Assembly: GCA_964612925.1 (NCBI GenBank)
Contig: CAZTFU010000005.1
Span: forward strand, 25,717 to 89,716
DNA from: Phil1 sp964612925
Lineage (GTDB): Bacteria; Bacillota; Clostridia; Christensenellales; CAG-138
Length of the DNA: 64,000 bases
Direction: 5' to 3'
The first letter of the stretch is position 1. Each line of letters begins with the position of its first letter. Positions 18,456 through 27,157 of this stretch are shown here, piece after piece. The notes under the pieces are model-generated. The model did no database searches, was not told the DNA's origin, and saw only the letters and a list, made by a program, of their open reading frames with translations. Both the position numbers and the translations under genes were made by a program.

Positions 18456-19619
18456 ATGACCATGGCACACAAGAAAAAAACTCTTTTTCAAATGCTTAAA
18501 CCCCAGCTTATTTTAATAGGCTCAATAATACTCTCGGTTGCGATATTCGCCCTCTGCTACAGTGCGGGCGGCGTAAGCATACTCAGTGACCCCGCATATG
18601 CAACCGATGCCGATGCACAGCCCGACGAATCGCCCGATGTTACTCCTGTCGGCTCACCCGAGGGCTCCGTTGTGCCGAGCGCAACGCCAAAGCCTTCAAC
18701 GGCAGGCAGGCTTATACCTTATTACGACGCAAACGGCCTTTGGGGATACAAAAACACATCCGGTCAGGTTGTTATAGATGCAATATATTCGGATGCTGCC
18801 GAATTTGACGGTGAAGTTGCATTCGCCGCGCAAGGCAGTCTCTGGGGGCTTATTGACAAAAGCGGTACATGGATAGTCGAACCCGTTTGGGAGCATATAA
18901 GCGTTTTCAGTGAGGATAAGGCCGCCGTTGAATCGGGCGACAAGTGGGGCTATATAGACCGCGAAGGCAAGCTTATAATAGATTATAAATTCCGTGAGGT
19001 AGGTGATTTTCACTGCGGCCGTGCAATGGCGCGTTCAGGCTCCGAATACGGGTTTATCGATGTGAACGGAGATGTTGCCGTATCCCAAAAATGGTCCGAG
19101 GTAAGTGATTACGGTGAGGATGTTGCCTTTGCCCGCTCCTCAAGCGGCAACAGTTACATAATCGATAAGGTCGGTGAAAAGATAGCTACACTGTCCTCAA
19201 AGCAATATGGCACGGCCTATAATGAAGGTTATGCCCTTATACGCGAAGGCAGTGAGGTTTATTTTTTCAACAGCAAGGCTCAAACCGCTTATAAAACCCG
19301 CTATCAGGACGGGCTCAGCTTCTCAGGCGGCTATGCGGCGGTTCAGCTTGACGGAAAATGGGGCTTTATAAACACCCGCGGTTCGCTTGAAATAAGCAAC
19401 AAATACCGCGAGGCACGCTCCTTCTCAAACGGTCTTGCCGCAGTGCAGGATTACGAAAGCGGTATGTGGGGTTACATAAACATATACGGTGAATACATAA
19501 TACAACCGCAATTCGATACCGCCGATCCATTCAGCGATGGTTTTGCCCTTGTAAGTATTGAGGGTGAATATTCGCTTGTCAATAAATCCGGTGAGCTTAC
19601 ATATATGTATTCCAAGTAA
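18456..19619 (+). CDS. Membrane-anchored WG-repeat protein
   Basis: 387 aa. It has a basic N-terminus, a transmembrane or signal-anchor helix (residues about 16-38), a Ser/Pro/Thr/Glu-rich spacer (40-75), then roughly seven WG (KWG-type) repeats of about 40 residues with the pattern W-G-[YFL]-I-[DN]-x-x-G. Such repeats probably form a beta-propeller-like extracellular domain, likely for protein binding. ATG 18462 is an equally good start, since AGGACAATG is ambiguous. It is flanked by terminators on both sides, so it is monocistronic. Confidence 0.85.
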   Translation: MTMAHKKKTLFQMLKPQLILIGSIILSVAIFALCYSAGGVSILSDPAYATDADAQPDESPDVTPVGSPEGSVVPSATPKPSTAGRLIPYYDANGLWGYKNTSGQVVIDAIYSDAAEFDGEVAFAAQGSLWGLIDKSGTWIVEPVWEHISVFSEDKAAVESGDKWGYIDREGKLIIDYKFREVGDFHCGRAMARSGSEYGFIDVNGDVAVSQKWSEVSDYGEDVAFARSSSGNSYIIDKVGEKIATLSSKQYGTAYNEGYALIREGSEVYFFNSKAQTAYKTRYQDGLSFSGGYAAVQLDGKWGFINTRGSLEISNKYREARSFSNGLAAVQDYESGMWGYINIYGEYIIQPQFDTADPFSDGFALVSIEGEYSLVNKSGELTYMYSK

Positions 19620-19661
19620 AGTGTATTCCATTGGCGTACACAAGCACACGCAAAGCGTACA

Positions 19662-19697
19662 GGTCGAAACAATCAGGTATTGTTTTCGGCCTTTTTG
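19662..19697 (+). terminator. Terminator of WG-repeat gene
   Basis: Stem GGTCGAAACAAT / ATTGTTTTCGGCC with a 5-nt loop and five T. Confidence 0.75.
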
Positions 19698-19708
19698 TTG
19701 ATATGGCA

Positions 19709-19737
19709 TTGATTTAAGTCAAATAAGCTCGTATAAT
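19709..19737 (+). promoter_or_regulatory. SigA-type promoter of tdh-kbl
   Basis: TTGATT (19709-19714), 17-bp spacer, TATAAT (19732-19737). Confidence 0.8.
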
Positions 19738-19797
19738 ATGTCTGTACAGTGTGGACAGCACAGTTACAATACAATATCAGGATGCGAGGTTTATGGT

Positions 19798-20838
19798 ATG
19801 CAGAAAATGATGGATGCGCTTGTTAAACCGGAGCGCGCAAAAGGACTTATTCTTACACAGGTACCCGTTCCGGAGCCCGGTATAGGTGAGGTGCTTATAA
19901 AAATACACAAAACGGCCATATGCGGCACCGATGTGCACATTTACAATTGGGATCAGTGGAGTGAGCAGCATATCAACCCGCCCATGGTAATAGGTCATGA
20001 ATACGTAGGTGAGATTGCCGCACTCGGCCCCGGCGTTACCGAATACAAGGTTGGCGATATAGTATCGGGCGAAGGTCATATAGTTTGCGGTCACTGCCGT
20101 AACTGCCGCGCGGGCAACGGTCAGTGGTGCAAGGAAACCCGCGGCGTAGGCGTTGACAGACAGGGTGCATTTGCCGAATATGTCTGTATACCCAAAACCA
20201 ATGTTATACTCATTCCCGACGGTATACCCGAGGAGATAGTATCCTTCTTTGACGCATACGGCAACGCAACGCACACGGCAACGATGTTCGATGTTGTGGG
20301 TGAAGACGTACTTATCACGGGTGCGGGTCCCATAGGCATGATGGCTGTTGGCATTTGCCGTCAGAACGGCGCACGCAATATAATAGTTACCGACGTTAAC
20401 GATTACAGGCTCAATATAGCAAAGCAAATGGGTGCAACGGCAACGGTCAATTTGACCCATGAAAAGCTTGAAGATGCAATGGCCGCGCATAACATGGTTG
20501 AGGGCTTTGACGTTGGCCTTGAAATGAGCGGCAACGGCAATGCACTCAATCAGCTGCTTAAATCCATGCGCAACGGCGGCAAGGTGGCGCTGCTCGGCAT
20601 AGCGGGCCCCGGTACAGTAATAGACTGGAATGATGTAATATTCAAGGGTTTGACCATTCAGGGCATTTACGGCAGAAAGATGTTTGAAACATGGTACAGA
20701 ATGATTGCGATGACGCAGGCGGGGCTTGATCTTTCGCCCATAATAACGCACCGTTACCATTATACCGAATTTGAAAAGGGCTTTGAGGCCATGAACAGCG
20801 GTCATTCAGGCAAGGTAATACTTTCCTGGGATAAATAA
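19798..20838 (+). CDS. tdh: L-threonine 3-dehydrogenase
   Basis: 346 aa zinc-dependent medium-chain dehydrogenase that oxidises threonine to 2-amino-3-ketobutyrate with NAD. It is very like E. coli Tdh through AICGTDVHIYNWDQW, GHEYVGE (catalytic zinc), GHCRNCRAGN (structural zinc), GAGPIGMMA (Rossmann motif) and DVNDYRLNIAKQMGA. ATG 19798 has GAGGTTT upstream; the ATG at 19738 overlaps the -10 box and is rejected. kbl follows after 19 bp and completes the pathway. Confidence 0.96.
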   Translation: MQKMMDALVKPERAKGLILTQVPVPEPGIGEVLIKIHKTAICGTDVHIYNWDQWSEQHINPPMVIGHEYVGEIAALGPGVTEYKVGDIVSGEGHIVCGHCRNCRAGNGQWCKETRGVGVDRQGAFAEYVCIPKTNVILIPDGIPEEIVSFFDAYGNATHTATMFDVVGEDVLITGAGPIGMMAVGICRQNGARNIIVTDVNDYRLNIAKQMGATATVNLTHEKLEDAMAAHNMVEGFDVGLEMSGNGNALNQLLKSMRNGGKVALLGIAGPGTVIDWNDVIFKGLTIQGIYGRKMFETWYRMIAMTQAGLDLSPIITHRYHYTEFEKGFEAMNSGHSGKVILSWDK

Positions 20839-20857
20839 AAAGGAGGAGCAAGTCACA

Positions 20858-22039
20858 ATGAAAAACGCATATGAAATCTATGCAAAGGAACTTGAAGGCA
20901 TCCGCGAGGCGGGCACATACAAGGATGAGCGCATAATCACCACCGAACAGCGCGCCCGTATAGACACCACGGCCACGCATGGCGTACTCAATATGTGCGC
21001 CAACAACTACCTTGGCCTTTCCAACAACCGTGACCTTATCGAGGCCGCCAAGGAAAGCTATGACAAATGGGGCTTTGGTCTGTCAAGCGTGCGGTTCATT
21101 TGCGGCACGCAGGATATACACAAGCAGCTTGAAAGGAAGCTTGCCGAATTTGTCGGCACGGAGGACTGCATACTCTACTCCTCCTGCTTTGATGCAAACG
21201 GCGGTCTGTTTGAAACGCTTCTCGGTGCTGAGGATGCAATAATTTCGGACGAGCTGAACCACGCAAGCATTATAGACGGCATACGTCTTTGCAAGGCAAA
21301 GCGTTTCCGCTACAAGAACAATGACATGGCAGACCTCAGGGCACAGCTTGAGGCGGCCAAGGATTGCCGTATAAAGCTTATTGCAACGGACGGTGTGTTC
21401 AGTATGGACGGTTACATTGCCAACCTGCCCGCAATATGCGACCTTGCGGACGAATACGGTGCTCTTGTAATGGTAGACGATTCGCATGCAGTCGGTTTCA
21501 TGGGTGAACACGGTCGCGGCACGGCAGAGGCCTGCGGCGTTATGGGTCGTGTTGATATAGTCACGGGTACGCTCGGCAAGGCTCTCGGCGGGGCAAGCGG
21601 CGGTTACACCTGCGCAAGCAAGGAAATAGTTGACCTTTTAAGGCAGCGCAGCAGACCGTACCTTTTCAGCAATGCACTTGCACCGGCAATTTGCGCGGCA
21701 AGTCTCAAGGTGCTTGAAATGCTTACCGAATCCACCGCACTGCGCGACAAGGTACACGAGAACACTGCATTTTTCCGCAGTGAGCTTGGCAAGCTCGGCT
21801 TTGACGTTCTTCCGGGCACCCATCCTATAGTTCCCGTAATGCTTTACGATGCACGCACCGCGCAGGAATTCGCCGCCCGCATGCTTGAAAAGGGCGTGTA
21901 TGTTATCGGTTTCTGCTATCCCGTCGTGCCCATGGGCAAGGCGCGCATACGCACGCAGGTTTCCGCGGGTCACAGCAAAGAGGACCTTGAATTTGCGGTG
22001 AAATGCTTCAAGGAAGTCAAGGAAGAAATGGGACTTTGA
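20858..22039 (+). CDS. kbl: Glycine C-acetyltransferase (2-amino-3-ketobutyrate CoA ligase)
   Basis: 393 aa PLP enzyme of the alpha-oxoamine synthase family that splits 2-amino-3-ketobutyrate with CoA into glycine and acetyl-CoA. The PLP lysine is in TGTLGKALGG near residue 241, the DDSHAVGFMGEHGRGT block binds PLP, and FSNALAP is the conserved loop. AAAGGAGGAG precedes ATG 20858. With tdh it makes the two-step threonine to glycine route. Confidence 0.96.
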   Translation: MKNAYEIYAKELEGIREAGTYKDERIITTEQRARIDTTATHGVLNMCANNYLGLSNNRDLIEAAKESYDKWGFGLSSVRFICGTQDIHKQLERKLAEFVGTEDCILYSSCFDANGGLFETLLGAEDAIISDELNHASIIDGIRLCKAKRFRYKNNDMADLRAQLEAAKDCRIKLIATDGVFSMDGYIANLPAICDLADEYGALVMVDDSHAVGFMGEHGRGTAEACGVMGRVDIVTGTLGKALGGASGGYTCASKEIVDLLRQRSRPYLFSNALAPAICAASLKVLEMLTESTALRDKVHENTAFFRSELGKLGFDVLPGTHPIVPVMLYDARTAQEFAARMLEKGVYVIGFCYPVVPMGKARIRTQVSAGHSKEDLEFAVKCFKEVKEEMGL

Positions 22040-22052
22040 TCCCGATAAACTT

Positions 22053-22084
22053 AAAAAGGGCGAAGGATTTCCTTCGCTCTTTTT
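22053..22084 (+). terminator. Terminator of kbl
   Basis: Stem GGGCGAAGG / CCTTCGCTC flanked by A and T runs. Confidence 0.8.
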
Positions 22085-22087
22085 GCA

Positions 22088-22277
22088 GTGTCGAAAAAGT
22101 GGCAAAAAGCCACTTTTTCGAGTTTTCTCGCCCTTTTGTCTCTCACATTCGTTCCCGGGCGCAAAAGGGCGCAATGTACGAAAACCTATTGGTTTTCATC
22201 CGTTTTGACGCACATGTCGTCAAAGCCGGAATAAATTAAGGGACTACCGTCCCTTAACAACCCCGATGTTTTGACAA
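22088..22277 (+). repeat. Family B palindromic element, copy 2
   Basis: About 190 bp, from TGTCGAAAAAGTGGC to an inverted TTGTCAAAACATCGGGG. It contains the same chain of palindromes as copy 1. At 22237-22262 it holds the uninterrupted GTCCCTTAACAACCCC site where copy 1 carries the family A insertion. It starts just after the kbl terminator and is followed by a second hairpin (22280-22305) sharing CCTTCGCTCTTT with that terminator. Confidence 0.85.
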
Positions 22278-22279
22278 GC

Positions 22280-22309
22280 TGAAGCGAAGAGTGTCCTTCG
22301 CTCTTTCTT
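22280..22309. terminator. Second terminator-like hairpin after family B copy 2
   Basis: AAGCGAAGA / TCCTTCGCT followed by CTTTCTTT on the plus strand. It could also serve the psuG end on the minus strand, though its U tract there is poor. Confidence 0.5.
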
Positions 22310-22329
22310 TATACTGCATATCGCGGTAA

Positions 22330-23256
22330 TTATTCCTGATCCATTCTGCTCAGCTCGGTCGCAATTTTTGCCGCGCAACGGGCATTGTTCAATGCAAGCT
22401 TAACATTTGCGTCAAACGCCTTGCCGCCCGTAATATCCTTTATGTTTGCAAGCAGGAACGGCGTTATCTCTTTGCCGCGAACGCCTGCCTTGTCCGCCTT
22501 TTCAAGTGCCTTCTGTATTACCCCTTCCATATAGTCAAAGTCCATTGCATATTCCTCGGGTATGGGGTTGCCTATAAGCATGCCGCCCTTGAGTCCAAGT
22601 TCACGCTTGGTATGTATAAGCTTTGCTATATCGGTTTCATCGTTGGCGGCATAGTCTACGCCAAAGCCGCTTTTTCTGCAATAAAACGCGGGGAAGTCGC
22701 CTGTTCCGTTGCCTATTACGGGCACGCCCATCGTTTCAAGATATTCAAGTGTGCGCCCTATGTCAAGTATCTGCTTTGCACCGGCGCATACTACCGCAAC
22801 GTCCGTATGGGCAAGTTCCTGCAAATCCGCGGATACGTCCATGGTCGTTTCGCCATGCCTGTGTACGCCGCCTATGCCGCCCGTTGCAAAAACCTGTATT
22901 CCCGCATAAGCACAGCACATCATTGTGCTTGCAACGGTGGTTGCACCGCACTTTCCTTCGGCAACGTATATGGCAAAATCTCTGCGGCTGACCTTGCCCA
23001 CGTTTTCCGCGCGGCACATCAATTCAAGCTCGTCCGACGTAAGACCGATCTTTATGCGGCCGTTGACTATTGCCATTGTTGCGGGCACTGCGCCCTCACT
23101 GCGGACGACCTTTTCCACCTCTGCGGCAAATGAAAGGTTCTCGGGATAAGGCATACCGTGGCTTAAAATCGTGCTTTCAAGCGCAACAACGGGTCTGTTT
23201 TCCGCCAAGGCTTCCGCAACTTCAGGTTTAATGTCTATATACCTGTTCAGTTCCAT
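22330..23256 (-). CDS. psuG: Pseudouridine-5'-phosphate glycosidase
   Basis: 308 aa. It cleaves pseudouridine 5'-phosphate reversibly into uracil and ribose 5-phosphate, breaking the C-C glycosidic bond. Family blocks include ALESTILSHGMPYP, KCGATTVASTM, FATGGIGGVHRH and SADLQELA with the metal and catalytic residues. It follows psuK by 15 bp. With psuK it forms a complete pseudouridine degradation pair that feeds uracil to salvage. Confidence 0.95.
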   Translation of the reverse strand: MELNRYIDIKPEVAEALAENRPVVALESTILSHGMPYPENLSFAAEVEKVVRSEGAVPATMAIVNGRIKIGLTSDELELMCRAENVGKVSRRDFAIYVAEGKCGATTVASTMMCCAYAGIQVFATGGIGGVHRHGETTMDVSADLQELAHTDVAVVCAGAKQILDIGRTLEYLETMGVPVIGNGTGDFPAFYCRKSGFGVDYAANDETDIAKLIHTKRELGLKGGMLIGNPIPEEYAMDFDYMEGVIQKALEKADKAGVRGKEITPFLLANIKDITGGKAFDANVKLALNNARCAAKIATELSRMDQE

Positions 23257-23271
23257 ATTAAATATCCTCCG

Positions 23272-24201
23272 TTAACTGTAATTTTCTGTGATATAGGTCA
23301 AAAGAGCTTCGCTCATACCTTCATTTATTGTGCTGCCGCTTGTTATTGCGGCAATTCCCGCCGCAAGAGCATGGTCAACGCTCCTTTCGGCACACTCTCC
23401 GCGCACCATTCCGCTTATAAGCCCCGCCATAAACGCATCTCCTGCGCCCGTTGCATTTGTCATCGTCTCAACGGCCTTAAAAGAGCGAAAAAAGCTTTTT
23501 CCCATCGCATCGGCATAATAGCAGCCGCGTGCCCCAAGGCTGACCGCCACCGCAAATGTGCCGTTGTTTATAAGCTTTGCAGCGGATGCCTTTATTTCTT
23601 CATCCGTTTCCGCCTTCATGCCGCTAAGCACCTCAAGTTCCATAAGATTGGGCTTTATAAGGTGCAACCTGTTTGAAAACCTTGCTATGGTGTGCGCATA
23701 CGCCGTTGATACCGGGTCCGCGGCCACCTTCGTATTCTTTGTAACATCGAGTATGGCCTCTATGGTAACATCGCTGAGACAACCGTCTATCACCACCATA
23801 TCGGCATTGGCTATCAATGCGGCATTATTTTGAATATGCTCCGGCGTAAGCCGCTTCAGTATTCGCATATCGCTCATACCAAGCAACATGTCACCGTTAT
23901 CGTCAAGCATTGCAATGTAGCTTGAGCTGTTTTCGCCCTCAAGCAACATAAGATGCTCCGTGCCTATTTTAGCGCTCTTACAGCTTTCTATAATGCCATG
24001 ACCGAACGCATCCGTACCGACGGCACTTATAAGGTGCGTATTTATGCCGAGCCTGCTAAGGTTTTCCAGTATGTTTCTTGTAACGCCGCCGGCGGACAGA
24101 TTTAATCTGCCCGGGTTTGAATCCCTTAGTTTAATGCTGTTTATGCTCCTGCCGTGTACGTCCATATTGGCCGCACCTATGCCCACAACATATCCTGCCA
24201 C
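23272..24201 (-). CDS. psuK: Pseudouridine kinase (PfkB family)
   Basis: 309 aa ribokinase-fold enzyme that phosphorylates pseudouridine. It resembles E. coli PsuK: GAANMDVHGRS, DSNPGRLNLSAGGVTRNI, ENSSSYIAMLDDNGDM and the PfkB signature NATGAGDAFMAGL with the catalytic Asp. GTG 24201 is chosen over ATG 24234 because AGGAGGTAATGCC sits directly before it, and this leaves a 25-bp gap to the GNAT gene instead of an overlap. Confidence 0.93.
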   Translation of the reverse strand: MAGYVVGIGAANMDVHGRSINSIKLRDSNPGRLNLSAGGVTRNILENLSRLGINTHLISAVGTDAFGHGIIESCKSAKIGTEHLMLLEGENSSSYIAMLDDNGDMLLGMSDMRILKRLTPEHIQNNAALIANADMVVIDGCLSDVTIEAILDVTKNTKVAADPVSTAYAHTIARFSNRLHLIKPNLMELEVLSGMKAETDEEIKASAAKLINNGTFAVAVSLGARGCYYADAMGKSFFRSFKAVETMTNATGAGDAFMAGLISGMVRGECAERSVDHALAAGIAAITSGSTINEGMSEALLTYITENYS

Positions 24202-24226
24202 GGCATTACCTCCTATCTCGTCGCGC

Positions 24227-25108
24227 TCACGCATGGCTCATCAGCGGGAAAATAAGTCTTTCTTCCGCTATGCTTTTAAGTTTATCCCCCATATAGAACA
24301 GCCTGTAATCGTCCGCACCGTTATAAGGCAGAAAGTCGAACATGCTTGCATCCTCACCACGCGGTGAAAAGCCAAAATAAAGCCTTTCATATTCCCCGCT
24401 TATGCGCTCTGTCACACGTTTCAGCGGAACGGCACTGCCGCACACTATACTTTCAAGCGTTACGGTTCCATTGTCTGCGCTAATTACGGCAAAACAGTCA
24501 ATGTCCCTTGCATAGTATACGTTCTCCATATCCGCAGTGTAGAAAAGCTGCAACGCACGCCTGTTCACCTGCTCAAGTGCCGAATTGACCGCGCCGTGTT
24601 TCAGCATTTCCATATATTTTTGCTTCATTGCATCATCGTTTGCGTCCACGGGTACAAATGCGCATACGCTTTTGTCACGCGACATATTTGTGCATTTAAG
24701 CACGGGCAAATGCTCAATAACGCCTTCGCTAAATCCCGCCTTGCGATAAAACCCAAGTGCCGAAAGATTTGCAAAAAGGTATATTCCGTCGCACTCGTTG
24801 GCATATTTATTCACTATATGGTCTATAAGCTGCGCGGCAAGTCCCCTGTTTCGGTAGGCCTCATCCGTCATGACGGTACCTATTTGAATATATCTGCGGC
24901 GCTTTCCGTTTTGAACAAAGTCCATTATATTTGCGGAAGCATTTGATATCATATTGCCGTTTTCCACAAACGAAAACGGTATATAATCCCCTTCAAAACA
25001 GCCCTGAGTTACCCACTCTTCAAAGTCAAAGCCGAATGTTCTTCGCGTAAGCGCATTGAGAGCGTGTCTAAGGGTTGGATCGAGCATATAATCACTTACA
25101 AATTCCAT
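24227..25108 (-). CDS. GNAT-family N-acetyltransferase
   Basis: 293 aa. Residues about 20-140 form an acetyltransferase fold with the acetyl-CoA motif VMTDEAYRNRGLAAQLI near 80. The C-terminal half is probably a second, degenerate GNAT-like domain. Substrate unknown. Its position between an NAD-salvage/lipoprotein block and psuK does not decide its role; a nucleoside or small-molecule substrate would be a guess. Confidence 0.85.
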   Translation of the reverse strand: MEFVSDYMLDPTLRHALNALTRRTFGFDFEEWVTQGCFEGDYIPFSFVENGNMISNASANIMDFVQNGKRRRYIQIGTVMTDEAYRNRGLAAQLIDHIVNKYANECDGIYLFANLSALGFYRKAGFSEGVIEHLPVLKCTNMSRDKSVCAFVPVDANDDAMKQKYMEMLKHGAVNSALEQVNRRALQLFYTADMENVYYARDIDCFAVISADNGTVTLESIVCGSAVPLKRVTERISGEYERLYFGFSPRGEDASMFDFLPYNGADDYRLFYMGDKLKSIAEERLIFPLMSHA

Positions 25109-25140
25109 GCGGCACCTCCGTATTCTGCCGTAAGCGGTCG

Positions 25141-25716
25141 TTATTGTGCGGCATCGGGCAGTACATCTATGGTTTCATCATATTCTATGGTGAAATCCGC
25201 CCCCGTTATGCGCATATCCGTCGGCACCTGCGCATAAAGCGTGGTGGTGCCCGGATTGAGCGTAATAAGATATTGCCCGTCCTGCATTTGCAGTCTGCAT
25301 TCTGCAATCAGCTCGCCGTTTTCATCCGTAAAGCGCATATACAGTGCGCATACTATGGACTTTGGATACTCGTTCACCGCCTGCATATCGACAAACGTAT
25401 CCTCCGCTTGTTCATACACCTGAATGTTTTCAAACGATATGTACCGTCTGTAATGCTGAGAATCCGCTATAAACGCGCCAAGCTCATCATACATCTCTAT
25501 CTGTTGCAAAGCTTCGGGAGTAGGCTCCGTCGTGGCAAGCGGCGTTTGTGTGGCTTCGGGTGTTGCCTCAATCTCCGCCACGGCCGATTCCGTGGGCTGC
25601 GGCAGCGTGGCGGCGGGGTCTATACTGCTTTCAAATCGCACGCAGGCGCACATTATTCCCGCCGTAAGCACCGATAGCAACAGCAATATTATGTTTTTAT
25701 TCGCCCTGTCGCCCAT
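25141..25716 (-). CDS. Putative lipoprotein, unknown function
   Basis: 191 aa. An N-terminal hydrophobic helix (residues about 8-25) ends in MCAC, a weak lipobox, followed by a Thr/Pro/Glu-rich linker (35-65) and a soluble domain with alternating hydrophobic strands. I do not recognise the family. ATG 25716 overlaps the end of pncB by 20 bp and has GAGGAGCTGCGCC just before it. Its placement two genes after lgt, which modifies lipoproteins, is notable but may be coincidental. Confidence 0.65.
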   Translation of the reverse strand: MGDRANKNIILLLLSVLTAGIMCACVRFESSIDPAATLPQPTESAVAEIEATPEATQTPLATTEPTPEALQQIEMYDELGAFIADSQHYRRYISFENIQVYEQAEDTFVDMQAVNEYPKSIVCALYMRFTDENGELIAECRLQMQDGQYLITLNPGTTTLYAQVPTDMRITGADFTIEYDETIDVLPDAAQ

Positions 25717-27157
25717 GGCGCAGCTCCTCAATAAGTTTTTGTTTAAGTGCGTACAATTCGTCACTCAAATCGACCTTGTACACATGCGGGTTCATAAGTC
25801 GCTTGCTTTCCTCCCAAAATGTAGCAAGCTCCTGCCTGGCATATTTTTGGATTTCACCCATGCTCGGGCATTCATATACCTGCTCTCCGTTTATGAACAG
25901 CGGAACAAGCAATTCCCGCACCTCGTAATCGTACAGTATTTTTGATTTATATCTTTGCTCGGGGTGATATATCGTAAGCGGCTTCGTAAAGTCAAGTGCT
26001 TCCCCTTCCAATGCGATAAGGTCGGCAAGTGCCATGCCCGTTGTGTTGCTGTAAAAGCGATACACCTTTTTATAGCCGGGATTTGTCATCTTAACAACGT
26101 TTTCGCTCAGCTTTATTTTGGGTATTACCTCGCCATCCACTATTTCCGCCGCCATTTTATACACGCCGCCAAGCGCAGGGAAATCCATAGAGGTTATCAG
26201 CTTTGTGCCAACACCCCAGAGATCGATTTTTGCACCCTGAGCCTTTAGGTCGCGTATTACGGTTTCATCAAGGTCGCCGCTTGCGCATATTTTCGCATCC
26301 TCAAAACCTGCCTCGTCAAGCATTTGCCTTGCACACTTTGAAAGGTATGCAAGGTCGCCCGAATCCATTCTTATTCCCGTTGGCCTGTGACCCTTTGCGT
26401 TCAGCTCTTTGAATACGGTTATAGCATTGGGTATGCCGCTTTTAAGCGTATCATATGTGTCAACAAGCAGCATACAGTTATCGGGAAAGATCTCGGCATA
26501 TGCGCGGAATGCTTCTATTTCCGTTGGAAAGCTCATAACCCAGCTATGCGCATGCGTGCCCGATACGGGCACTCCGCACATTTGCCCCGTAAGCACGTTA
26601 CTCGTGCCCGTACAGCCGCCTATCATTGCCGCCCTTGCACCGTATATGCCCGCATCGGGTCCCTGCGCTCGCCTAAGTCCGAATTCCATCACTCCGTCAC
26701 CCTCCGCGGCGTAGGCCACCCTTGCAGCCTTTGTCGCGATAAGCGTTTGATGGTTCACAAGGTTGAGCAGTGCCGTTTCAACAAGCTGAGCCTGCATTAT
26801 GGGTGCTTTTACGCGAATAAGCGGCTCATACGGAAAAACCACCGTGCCTTCCTTCATGCCGTATATTTCACCCGTAAAGCGCATCTCGCCGAGCACATTC
26901 AAAAAGCCCTCGTCAAACAACTTTAGTGAGCGCAGATACTCTATATCCTCCGCCGCAAAATGCAGACCCTTTATATAATCTATAACGGATTCCGTGCCCG
27001 CCATTACGGCATAAGCACTATTATCCCTTTGGCGAAAGAACAGATCAAATACAGCCTCATTTTTAGCCATTCCGCACTTATAATAGCCATACATCATGGT
27101 AAGCTGATATAAGTCCGTCATCATTGTAAGGTTGCGTTCGGAGCTTATGTCGTTCAT
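25697..27157 (-). CDS. pncB: Nicotinate phosphoribosyltransferase
   Basis: 486 aa, first step of the Preiss-Handler NAD salvage pathway (nicotinate to nicotinate mononucleotide). The N-terminus LTMMTDLYQLTMMYGYY, the central GTHAHSWVMSF and LLVDTYDTLKSG, and the phosphate-binding ICASGDLDE are typical. Its start directly abuts the lgt stop (no gap), so the two are translationally coupled. Confidence 0.95.
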   Translation of the reverse strand: MNDISSERNLTMMTDLYQLTMMYGYYKCGMAKNEAVFDLFFRQRDNSAYAVMAGTESVIDYIKGLHFAAEDIEYLRSLKLFDEGFLNVLGEMRFTGEIYGMKEGTVVFPYEPLIRVKAPIMQAQLVETALLNLVNHQTLIATKAARVAYAAEGDGVMEFGLRRAQGPDAGIYGARAAMIGGCTGTSNVLTGQMCGVPVSGTHAHSWVMSFPTEIEAFRAYAEIFPDNCMLLVDTYDTLKSGIPNAITVFKELNAKGHRPTGIRMDSGDLAYLSKCARQMLDEAGFEDAKICASGDLDETVIRDLKAQGAKIDLWGVGTKLITSMDFPALGGVYKMAAEIVDGEVIPKIKLSENVVKMTNPGYKKVYRFYSNTTGMALADLIALEGEALDFTKPLTIYHPEQRYKSKILYDYEVRELLVPLFINGEQVYECPSMGEIQKYARQELATFWEESKRLMNPHVYKVDLSDELYALKQKLIEELRHGRQGE

